NCBI GenBank assembly: GCA_013306675.1
Contig: JABLUY010000126.1
Location: forward strand, 1-64,000
Reading direction: 5' to 3'
Length of the DNA stretch: 64,000 nt
Source: Thraustochytrium sp. TN22
Lineage: Eukaryota; Sar; Bigyra; Thraustochytrida; Thraustochytriidae
This document shows, piece after piece, positions 28,301 to 36,448 of the stretch. The notes under the pieces were generated by a model. The model was not told the DNA's origin and made no database searches. It worked only from the letters and a program-made list of their open reading frames with translations. The translations under genes and the position numbers were made by a program. Positions within the stretch are counted from its first letter, which is position 1. Every line of letters starts with the position of its first letter.

Positions 28301-29766
28301 CGAGAAAGATAGTACAGACCAGAGCAACGTTCGCAACCAGCAGCAGCACGGTCCAGATGCCAAAATAGCGCAAGGCCGGGACCGGCGAGGTGATTAGGGC
28401 GCCGAAGGCCAGCACCGTGGTGGCCGTCGTTGCCAAGATCGTGTTTGCACTGCGCGAGAAGGCCCACCCCAGCCGCTTCTCGAGTGTCCAGCCGGGCCCA
28501 ACCAGCATACTGCGCGACTGGCGCATCGCGTCCACAAGGATGAAGAGGTCGTCCGTCGCGATGCCCAGCAGCAGGTAGACGGAGCTCACGGAGAGACCAT
28601 TGAAGAGCTGCAAGTTGAAAATCACGCGATATGTCGCGAAGCAGACCGGGAAGGCAAACAAGATCTGCACGAGACCCACGACGCCCAGAAAGATGGAACC
28701 CATGTGCCAGCACTGGACCACCAGTACGATAACAATGGATACGCCCACGAACCGCGCGTCACTCAGCAACGTCTGTACGGTCTCGCGCCCAAGGATGCCA
28801 CTCTGGTAAAACGTGATCACCGTTTCGGAGGGGTCGTCCTGGTACCGCTGGCGCGCGGCCGCGAGAATGTCCATGAAGGACGCCTTGGAGCCAGCGGATG
28901 ATGAGCCGTCCGCCTCGCCGTCGCGGTCCCACAGCCACTCCGTCAGGTCGTCGAACTGCTCCTCGGTGCGATCCTCCGTGTTCAGGTAGCCAGGCCGCGG
29001 GAAGCCGAAGCGAATGCGAGTCTGCGTGATGGGGCACTCTAGGCTCACTTCCGGGTCAAAGTCCTTGCAAAAGTGCAGCAGTGTGTCATCCTTGTCCACT
29101 TCGCGGTCCTCCCACATGCGGAGCACGGCAGCGTCCACCTCGTCTTGCGTTGTCGCGTTCCGCAGGTACCGGACCGGACTTAGCACAGCTGCACACGCGT
29201 TGCTGTCAACGTCGATCAAACAATTGTCCTCGTAGCCTTGAACGCTCACCAGGGCGTCCTCCAGCTCGGCCATTCGTGCGATGTTTTCCACAGTGAAGAC
29301 GTTGCCGGTGGGCGTGTCACCGTCGCCGTTGCCGGGCGCCATGTACATGATCGTAAGTGGAAATAGGCCTTCCGACCCCTCGGTCTCGCGCACGTTGTTG
29401 GTTTCGCCGCTCTCCGGCCGCAGCACGAAGAGGGCCTCGTACCACGCGTCCGCTTGGCGTGCGACGTTATCATCACGCAGCCGCAGACCACCGAGTGGGT
29501 CATCCATCCCCACAAAGGGTACACTCAGCACGGCGACGACCACAGCCAGCACCAAGGCGCTCGTCAGCATTAGGAACGGGTATGCGACAGCAAGGCCTAC
29601 GATGATGGAGACGTCGCGCTTTGGTTCATCTTGATTGCGCTGCGAGGCGGCGGACGCCTCGAACGACAGCGAAAACTTTGGAAAGTACGAACTAGGCCAG
29701 GACGCACCTGACGCTTTGGGTTCTGCACAGCGCTTCTCCTCCGCCTTGACCTTTACACCGATGCCG

Positions 29767-29808
<42 letters not shown>

Positions 29809-29879
29809 AGCTCGACATCCTCAAGCCCAGTCTCTTGAGGACGTGCGTCTTGCTGGTGCTCCGTGCCAGACGTCAGCAT
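25326..29879 (-). CDS. Dispatched/Patched-like RND transporter fused to a pectinacetylesterase/Notum-type hydrolase, copy 2
   Basis: A 1,517-residue paralogue of the gene at 18074-22549, same strand and same architecture. The N-terminus differs: it carries a pure poly-Gln run (residues about 25-38). The RND part keeps GIATDDLFILVDAM and GVSIDYSVHMAMAYC. A linker near 560-580 repeats Asp/Ala/Lys units (KDVAKDVAQDEEAG) not present in copy 1. The thirteenth hydrophobic helix and the whole hydrolase domain (about 1146-1517, nucleophile in GCSAGSYG at about 1300) are nearly identical to copy 1, while the transporter halves differ at a substantial fraction of positions. This step in similarity points to gene conversion or a partial recent duplication. 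Both copies keep intact catalytic motifs and frames, so both are probably functional. Confidence 0.85.
29768..29807 (-). repeat. CAG run encoding poly-Gln in RND-esterase copy 2
   Basis: An uninterrupted GCT/CTG run on the given strand is read as CAG in the gene and encodes about 14 Gln. The run is absent from copy 1. Confidence 0.9.
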
Positions 29880-31215
29880 CGTGCGATTTCAACGCCCACC
29901 AGCGAAGGGGACCTTGAGGTTTTGCGGCGCCGCATCGATCGATCTCAAGGCCAGTGCAAGGAAGATGGGCTCACGCGGCGCAGCGCTCCGCGGCGCGATC
30001 CGGGACGGCGCGGTCGCTGCGGTGCGGCGCGGAGAAGCGCCGGCTAAATTGGAACGAAGCCAACTAAAACCTAGCCTTAGCTATGATCGAATTACCAGGG
30101 TGCGCGCGCTTCTTCCTCACACAGTGTCGAGTGGATTCACCTTGTCCGGCCCGCGCGTTGGCGCAGCCTGAGAGGTTGATCTGGGCAGTCAAAACGAATT
30201 CGAGCCTCGCACTGCATGACTCGGTTCGTCAAGCAGCGCGGACCCCGAGCAAACGTGACCGAAGTGGCGAAAGAGGTTTACTGTTAGTAGTAAGCGCTGC
30301 CACGGGCGTGGCGGCGATTCGGCGAACCGGCTGGCTCAACGGATTTCTTCTTCTCTGCATTCCCTTTTTTTTTTTTTTCAGGCCGGGGCGGGTCAGTCGT
30401 TGGCACAGTGGCATTTTTACGCTGTGGTCACCGCCGTGCTACGAGCATGACCAGGCTCAGACCAGCCACAGCGCGGAGTCTCCCTGGCACAGGCAACGCA
30501 CCCAACGGACAATTGGTGCTTGTGGATTCATGGTGCCATGACAGTAGAAGCTCCGTGCAATGCCTATAGCACGACCTGCCACGAACTGACCGTATCTCGG
30601 CGCGGCTGACCGTGCAAGACCCCGCGCCGCAGTCATTGCATCGAGTCTCGCCTTGGCTCGGAGAGCTCGGTCCACCAGAGCGGCTGTGGGCGGTTGACTT
30701 TGCCTTTTCTCCGCGGGACACGGGGTGGCCCTCGGGCAATCTCTTCCATACAATGCAATGACTACGACCACATTCCATAAACTTAGCCTCGGCGCGGCCG
30801 GGCCAGATCGAGTCGTTTAGGCGCGCGGAGGATGGATGCAAATTTCCAAGGAGGAATTGGTACGACCGAGCCAGGCCGCCCTTTCGAGACGTGCGACCGG
30901 GACAGCAAGTGATTGTGGTACCCCAGTGCGGACAGCGCGGAAGCGCGTCGCCCACGTGAGTCTTTTATCAAAGCGGCTTTCTCTCAACTTGGTTCTTTTT
31001 TCACCATTTCGCCCCCATCGCTTCCTTGCCGGCATCGCGGCTCTCGCGATCTCTCGCAGTTGATCAAGGTTGCTTGATTTCTTGCAGTCTTGCTTTCTTT
31101 ATTCACTCCTCTCTTCACGCTGTGGGCATGTCGCTGCGTCTCTCGTGACTGACTATCAATCTTCTCGAGCCTGCCTGCCTGCCTCGGTGCCCCGTTACGG
31201 CTGGCTAGTCTGTCA
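29880..31215. other. 1.3-kb intergenic region, no gene recognised
   Basis: Promoter side of RND-esterase copy 2 and 3' side of the small membrane protein gene. GC content is visibly lower than in the coding parts. A run of about 14 T lies at 30366-30379. Frames of up to 175 residues exist, but they are Arg/Ser/Cys-rich with no domain and do not begin with ATG. No tRNA fold was found on inspection. Confidence 0.55.
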
Positions 31216-31719
31216 TCAAAGGAAATGGCTGTGCTTGGTCGCCTTGCTATAGAGGCGCGCGAAGAATCCAGAAACGCCGGCGAGCGCGACGAGCAGGAAG
31301 AAGAAGGGCCACTTCCAGCCGCCCTGCGACTCGGAAGCGACCTTGCGGGCGGAGTCCACCTTGCCCAGGACAGACATCTCAACCTTCTCGAGGTTCTTCT
31401 CAAGGTTCTGCTCGCTCTCGTGGATCTTGTCGAGCATCTCCTCAAAGTGCTTGTTGACGCGGGCCAGCTCGTTCTCAAGCCGGTGGTGCAGCTCCTCGAG
31501 CCGGCGGTCGTGCTTCTCGGCCGTCATCTCCAGCATCCGCACAAAGTCCGTCTCCTTGAGCAGCTTGGCCAGCTCCTCGTCGTCGTCCGCGGCTGCCGCC
31601 GCCTCGTCCTCGTCCACCTTGGCGCGCCCGCGGTCACGCCGCGCGTCGGCCGGCGCGGCCAGCGCCAGGAGGACGGCCGCCAGGAGCGCCAACGCCAGCG
31701 CCAGCCGCCACGCTGCCAT
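31216..31719 (-). CDS. Small type I membrane protein with signal peptide and luminal coiled coil
   Basis: 167 residues from ATG 31719. Residues 1-25 are a clear signal peptide (hydrophobic Ala/Leu core ending APADA). An acidic stretch follows (VDEDEAAAAADDDEE), then a coiled coil of about 80 residues with heptad character (FVRMLEMTAEKHDRRLEELH and the next 60 residues). One membrane helix (WPFFFLLVALAGVSGFF) precedes a short basic tail ending in KHSHFL. The layout resembles the stalk, membrane anchor and short cytosolic tail of L-type lectin cargo receptors such as ERGIC-53, but no lectin domain is present. I do not recognise an orthologue. An ER-Golgi role is a guess from topology. The region upstream of the ATG is a CCTG/CAGG repeat and is unlikely to be coding. 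Confidence 0.7.
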   Translation of the reverse strand: MAAWRLALALALLAAVLLALAAPADARRDRGRAKVDEDEAAAAADDDEELAKLLKETDFVRMLEMTAEKHDRRLEELHHRLENELARVNKHFEEMLDKIHESEQNLEKNLEKVEMSVLGKVDSARKVASESQGGWKWPFFFLLVALAGVSGFFARLYSKATKHSHFL

Positions 31720-31724
31720 CCTGC

Positions 31725-31771
31725 TTGCCTGCCTGCCTGCCTGCCTGCCTGCCCGCCCGCCTGCCTGCCTT
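31725..31771. repeat. CCTG microsatellite immediately upstream of a start codon
   Basis: CCTG units with a CCCG interruption begin 6 bases upstream of ATG 31719 of the minus-strand gene, so the tract is in its 5' UTR or core promoter (as CAGG on the sense strand). Confidence 0.9.
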
Positions 31772-32227
31772 GCTGTCGCTCGCGGGCCGCTCTGCGCGCC
31801 GCGCTCTGCTCGCCGCCGCGCTGCCGCCGCGCCGCCGCGTCCCTGCCGCGCGGACTTGATTGGGCTCTGATTTGGCTTGACCTCAGCCGCCGTTGCCACA
31901 TCGATCACATGATCGTCGTGGTCGACGTCAAGAGGGCGATGCACATCACCCAGTTCACCATCAGATCAGACACTGGCAGGGCCCGTCAGGGCAAAGCTCC
32001 CGGCAACGCACGTGGCTGAACGTGGCTATTACAACGGAGAAAGCGCATAGTAACGGCAAGCCAAACGATGTCGGACGGAGCCCTCATCACCCCGGGCGGC
32101 AGTGGGCTTGTAGCTGACTTGTACTAAAAAAAACACTCTTTCCTTGTGCAACAGGTCACAGCTGGCTGCGGCGGGGGCAAGAGAGAGGCCCGCCAGACTA
32201 CCCGGGTCAACGTGAACAAAACCACAT
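31772..32227. other. Intergenic, small membrane protein promoter and centrin 3' flank
   Basis: Between the two minus-strand genes. An AAAAAA run at about 32127 and AT-rich sequence next to the centrin stop codon fit a 3' UTR. No gene seen. Confidence 0.5.
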
Positions 32228-32821
32228 TTAGGCGAACTGCTTCTTGACCATGATGCTGTAGAACTCCTCGAAGTTGATCTCGCCGTCGTTGTCGGTGTCG
32301 GCGCGCTCGATCATCTCCAGGAGCTCAGCATCGGTCATAGTCTCGCCCAGCTCGTGCGCGACACGCTTCAGGTTGCGGTGCGAGATCTTGCCAGTGTTGT
32401 CGTCGTCGAAGAGGTTGAAAACCTTCATGATGTCCTCGCGCGAGTCCTTGTCGCTCATCTTGGCTGCGTGCGGCGAGACCGATCCCTTGTCAGTACGCAC
32501 CCAAGAAAGCAAGCACGCCAAAGAGAGCACGGGCGCGGGGCAGGCGCACGATTACGTACCGGTCATCATGTCGAGGAACTCTTCAAAGTCGATGGACCCG
32601 CTCCCGTCCTTGTCAATGTCCCCGATCATCTGGTAAATGGTCTGGTTCTTGGCCTCGAAGCCGAGCGACTGCATGGCAGCCTTGAGCTCCTTGGGGTCGA
32701 TCGTGCCGGACCCGTCCGTGTCGAACAGGTTGAACGCCTCACGGATCTCCTCGATCTCATCCTCGCTCAGGCCCGGCCGGCCCTCCGTGTACTTCTTGTT
32801 CTTGCGCTGCACGCGGCTCAT
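32228..32821 (-). CDS. Centrin (spliced, two exons)
   Basis: Two exons, 32560-32821 and 32228-32463, joined across a 96-base intron, give a 165-residue centrin. EF-hand 1 is [19 protein letters not shown]-hand 2 is [19 protein letters not shown]-hand 3 is [19 protein letters not shown]-hand 4 is [17 protein letters not shown]. All four loops keep acidic residues at positions 1 and 12 or an equivalent, though loop 3 is atypical (Asn at position 12), as often in centrins. The splice join reads [18 protein letters not shown], matching the centrin linker (M-M-T-x-K-M-S/x-K-D). The N-terminus is short and basic ([10 protein letters not shown]). Centrins organise basal bodies and the associated contractile fibres. 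The ATG at 32821 sits below a CGCCT-rich promoter. Confidence 0.93.
32464..32559 (-). other. Centrin intron, 96 bases, GT-AG
   Basis: On the sense strand the donor is ACCG|GTACGTAAT and the acceptor CCGCACGCAG|CCAAGATG. It splits the Ala codon of MMTAKMS (phase 1). Without splicing the first exon would stop after three further residues, and the joined product restores an unbroken centrin. This is the only intron in the window placed with confidence. Confidence 0.93.
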
Positions 32822-33840
32822 CCTGCCCGCCTGCTCCTGGGAGCTACGCTACGCTGCGCTGCGCTACGCTCCCGACCTCCCTTGCTTTCCAGCAAGTCTG
32901 CGCCGCGCTGGAAAACTTGCACACGTAAGTCGTCTGTCTCTCTGTCTGCGCCTTGCCCGTACGAGGTAGGCGCCGCCGCCAGCCCGCCGGCTGGCCGCGC
33001 GCGCGCGCGGGCGCGAGGGCGAGCGGCGGCTCCGCCTCGTCTCGCCTCGCCCCGCCTCGCCCGCCGCCGCCGCGCGCGCCGGCAGGAGGCCGGGCTCGGG
33101 GCGCTGGGCGGCGCGGGCGGGGGGGCTCGTCGCATCTCATCTCGCGCATGGCACGTAACCTCGACGGCCGCTCGCACCACGGGGCGGCGGCTGCGGCGGC
33201 GGCGGGCGTGCGGGCGGCGGCGGCGGCGGCGGCGGCGGCGCGGCGGCGCGCGTACGTACCTGCGCGCGAGTGCTCGGCGGAGGCGCGGAGCTCGGCGGTG
33301 GCGGGGTCTGCTCGCGCAGCGCGCGGCCGGCGCGGACGTTGCGCGCGGCCCGCCTTACGCGCCTTACGCGCCGCCGCGCGCAGCCCTGCTTGCGCCGCGC
33401 TCGTTAAGGCGCCCGGGTGCAGGACCGTTTACGGCGCCGAGGAGGAGGAGGAGGAGGAGGAGGAGGAGGAGGAGGCGGCGGTGGTGGTGGTGGTGGTACG
33501 CGTACCACGCCCTGGTGGACGAGATTCTGCGGGCCGGGACTCTGATTAATTGCGTCGGTGGGCTTGATGGAGAGCAGCCTGGAGCGCTGAGAGCGCGAGG
33601 TTCGCGTCCCAGTCTTTGGCCCTGGCGTGGCCTTGTCACAAGGTTGTACATTCTTGTTCGCTTTTGTCGGCCTAAGCCAGCTAGCTAGCTAGCTAGAGAC
33701 AAGGGCATGGTTACCGTGCACGCGGGAAGCGTTTGGTTGGCTGGCGCAGCGAAGTTCTGAGGATGCCGCTGATCCCGAAGAGCACCGCCTTGGCTTGGAG
33801 CAGAAGCACAAAAGCACACGCGACTGCGCATTCGTTTAGC
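32822..33840. other. GC-rich, repeat-laden region between centrin and SMU1
   Basis: Centrin promoter and SMU1 3' flank. Contains CTCGC/CGCCT runs (about 33035-33062), CGG runs (about 33180-33246), a GAG run (33437-33474), a GGT run (33478-33497) and a 16-base CTAGCTAG tandem (33681-33696). Forward and reverse frames here are homopolymer artefacts. No gene supported. Confidence 0.6.
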
Positions 33841-35583
33841 TTAGCAGGGACGGTGGAGCGTGAGCTTGCCGCTCGCCAAGAGGGCAGCGATGACAGGCGT
33901 GCCGGCGCCCACAGGTGAGACGACGACACCAATCAGATCGCCCCCGGCGACGGGCACGGCGATGGCCTCTGGCATGGAGGCCACGGCAGTGTCGACGTCC
34001 GCCGTGGAAGAGGAGGAGGAGGAGAGCCGAAAGCAGTACAGGGAGCCGTCCTCGGCAGCGGCGTAGATGCGGTCCAGGGCGTCGTGCGCGCAAGCCGCGG
34101 CCAGGAAGTGCGTATTCTTGTTCGGACAAGCCAAGTCGGCGCGTGAGAAACGGAGCCGACCCGGCGCCTCTCCTTGCTCGTCCTCTCGCCGCTCGTCCGC
34201 GACGAGCAGGGAGAGGCGCGCGGAACGCGAGACAGCGAGCAGGGCAGGGCGACCGGCCCACGTCGAGGGCTGGAGGCCGACGACGGCGGCTGGCAGCGTG
34301 AACTCGACCAAGACTTGCGCCGAGCGAACGTCCCAGACGAAGACCTTGCGGTCGCTGGAGGCGGCGGCGACCAGATCCTGCTCGCCATCGCCGACAAAGC
34401 AGGCAGCGTTGACAGGCGCCTGCGGGCCGCGCAAGACCTGCGCCTGCGCGCCGGACTCGACCTGGAAGATGCGCACGGTGTGGTCCGCGCCGCCCGTGAC
34501 GAGGCGCGTCCCGCTCGGCGCAAAGCGGACGCAGTTCACGGGCACCTTGGACCCGTGCGCGCGTTTCACGCGCGAGACCTGGCTGCCGCTGGCCAGGTCC
34601 CAGACCACCACGGCGCCGTCCAGGCTCGAGCTCGCGAGCCTGCGCGAGTCGCGACTCACGTCGAGCCCGAGCACGGCCTTTTTGTGCATCATGACTTCGT
34701 CACGCGCCTGGTACGCGAGGTCCTTGCGAAGCTTGCCGCTCGTGGGGTTCCACACCTCCAAGAAGCCGTCTGCTGACCCGGTAACGAGGCTCGTGCCGTC
34801 CCAAGACACACACGCCGCGTTTACCGCGGCGCCCTCGCCAAGCTGCACCTGCGCGTAGTCGCGCAGCGCGGTGCCCGCGCTGCGTGCCGCAGTCCCGCTG
34901 CCCTCGGCGTCGGCCTCCTGCACGAGGCCCCTCTTGCGCGCGCGCTTGAGTTGCGTGCCGAGCGTCTCGCCAGCGCCAGCGCCAGCGCCAGCGCCAAAGA
35001 GTGAGCGCGGCCGGCCCTTGCGCTTGCGCGAAGCAGGCGTCGCCGCCCCCGCAGCGTCGGCCCCCTCGCGGAACGCGAGCGCCTCGCCCAGGAGCCGCAG
35101 CAGCTGCGACGGTCCGGCCTCCGTGAGGCACGCGCGCACGGCCTGCGCAAGGTCAGCCCTTGCCTTGCGTTGCGCCTCTGCGCCGCGCTGCGCCCTGCGC
35201 TTCCGCGCCGCACTGTACGAGCTGTACACCTGGTCCTGCAGCTCGTCGAAGCGCATGCCATCCTCGCGTTTGAGCCGCGCCAGGTCCTCGCTCTCGCGCA
35301 GCACCTCCTTGGCCGTGGCTTCCTCGCCGTCCGCCACCAGGTCGCCCAGCATCTCCTCGTACAGGGTCCACAGCACTGAGCTCGGCAGCTGGCAGCGCTT
35401 GAGCCCGTCCAGCGCCTCGCCCCACTTGCCCTCCTGCACCAGCTCGCACACGTGCGAGGCGTCCGCCACCACGTTCAGCCGCACGCCGGCCTCCTCCTCC
35501 AGCGTCTGCGCCGTGCGCTCCAGCCCGGACTCCTGCAGGAACTGCAGCACCACGCGCACGACCTCGTTGGCGTCCACCTCCAT
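33841..35583 (-). CDS. SMU1: SMU1-like LisH/CTLH/WD40 spliceosomal protein
   Basis: A 580-residue protein from ATG 35583. LisH (about 5-38; VVRVVLQFLQESGLERTAQT) and CTLH (about 40-95; HVCELVQEGKWGEALDGLK) are followed by a basic linker and seven WD-type repeats (about 250-580), including LVTGSADGFLEVWNP, LASSSLDGAVVVWDL, LVTGGADHTVRIFQV and VAAASSDRKVFVWDV. The N-terminal core QESGLERTAQTLEEEAGVRLN is typical of SMU1, which together with RED/IK activates the precatalytic (B) spliceosome. Human SMU1 is 513 residues; the extra length here is in the linker (Arg/Lys-rich, GAGAGAGAG). The open frame upstream of the ATG is GC-rich leader. It is the second splicing factor in the window after the HTATSF1-like gene. 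Confidence 0.88.
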   Translation of the reverse strand: MEVDANEVVRVVLQFLQESGLERTAQTLEEEAGVRLNVVADASHVCELVQEGKWGEALDGLKRCQLPSSVLWTLYEEMLGDLVADGEEATAKEVLRESEDLARLKREDGMRFDELQDQVYSSYSAARKRRAQRGAEAQRKARADLAQAVRACLTEAGPSQLLRLLGEALAFREGADAAGAATPASRKRKGRPRSLFGAGAGAGAGETLGTQLKRARKRGLVQEADAEGSGTAARSAGTALRDYAQVQLGEGAAVNAACVSWDGTSLVTGSADGFLEVWNPTSGKLRKDLAYQARDEVMMHKKAVLGLDVSRDSRRLASSSLDGAVVVWDLASGSQVSRVKRAHGSKVPVNCVRFAPSGTRLVTGGADHTVRIFQVESGAQAQVLRGPQAPVNAACFVGDGEQDLVAAASSDRKVFVWDVRSAQVLVEFTLPAAVVGLQPSTWAGRPALLAVSRSARLSLLVADERREDEQGEAPGRLRFSRADLACPNKNTHFLAAACAHDALDRIYAAAEDGSLYCFRLSSSSSSTADVDTAVASMPEAIAVPVAGGDLIGVVVSPVGAGTPVIAALLASGKLTLHRPC

Positions 35584-36448
35584 GGCGGCCTTTTCGCCGC
35601 CGCGGTCAAGTCTCCGAGCCGCCTTCGCGCGCGCGAGCTGCGGGTGAGCGTCGGCGTCGACCGCCGCGCTGCGCCTCGCCTCGCCTCGCCTCGCCCCGCC
35701 CCGCCACGCCACGCCACCGTGACGCAGTGCGCGAGGCCGGCCCCTTTGGGCTCTGCGCGCGCAGGACCACCACAACGACAAGGGCTCCTGCTGGTACCAC
35801 CCGTACTACGACTTCAAGTTGGACATGACACGGAGAGAGGGAGGGCCTGCCAGTGGCTGCGACACAACACCGCTTTCATCTTCACTAAGTTAGAGCCTGG
35901 TACGCTAGCTAGCTAGCAAAAGGACCCGAGCCTCGCCCAGGGACCCAATCGCCAGCTCATCATCAGGCTGGGACGGCCTGGCGCCGCCTCGGGTGCTCCA
36001 AGCTCCCGACTCGTCACTGATCATAGACTTCGGGACATGACCGGACGCAACATCCTCGCGGTGGTCCTCTTGCTGCAGCGCCTCCTCCTCGTCTTGTCCG
36101 AGTCATTCACGAGGGCGTCGCTCTGGCTTGCTTCCTCGGCTTTGTCCAAGCCGGCCTCCCGCGCGAGCTCGCGGCCGCTAACCTCGATCAGCCCGCCTGC
36201 CACTGAAGGAACTCGTGGCGTGCATTTGCGCGCTCTTGCGCAGAGGCAAGGGCAAGGACGCGCCGCCCACCTCCGAGTTGGTTGACGGCCGCGAAGTGCT
36301 CTGAGAGTGAGAGTGAGTAAGTGACTCACACTCGCTTCGCTTGGCGGCTCTCAACAGAGGCAGCAAACCCGCTCGCAAAGGCCCTCGGCGGCGGCGACAC
36401 GCGCGGCGCGGCGCGGCGCGGCGGCGCGGCGGCGACACGCGCGGCAGG
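35584..36448. promoter_or_regulatory. Divergent intergenic region, SMU1 / U-box WD40 gene
   Basis: Both starts point outward. CGCCT runs (35678-35706) lie before the SMU1 start and GCGGC runs (36400-36440) before the U-box gene start. A GCTAGCTAGCTAGC tandem is at 35904-35917. A short forward frame (36037-36285) starts with a signal-like Leu-rich segment, and a reverse frame (36021-36329) is acidic/basic and more protein-like, but neither can be supported as a gene. Confidence 0.45.

Noticed and set aside
25326-29879. Second RND-esterase gene as an assembly duplicate of the first
   Set aside because: The transporter halves, N-termini, linkers and 3' flanks all differ clearly, so these are two real loci; only the esterase block is near-identical.
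31720-31944. Longer N-terminal form of the small membrane protein
   Set aside because: The extension begins at GTG, is translated from a CAGG repeat and would bury the clear signal peptide.
33589-33620. GGTTCGCGTCCC resembling a tRNA T-arm
   Set aside because: The five-base stem does not pair and no D-arm or anticodon arm is found upstream.
36021-36329. Small reverse frame in the SMU1/U-box divergent promoter
   Set aside because: Begins at GTG, has no family resemblance and lies within a promoter; noted only as a weak possibility.
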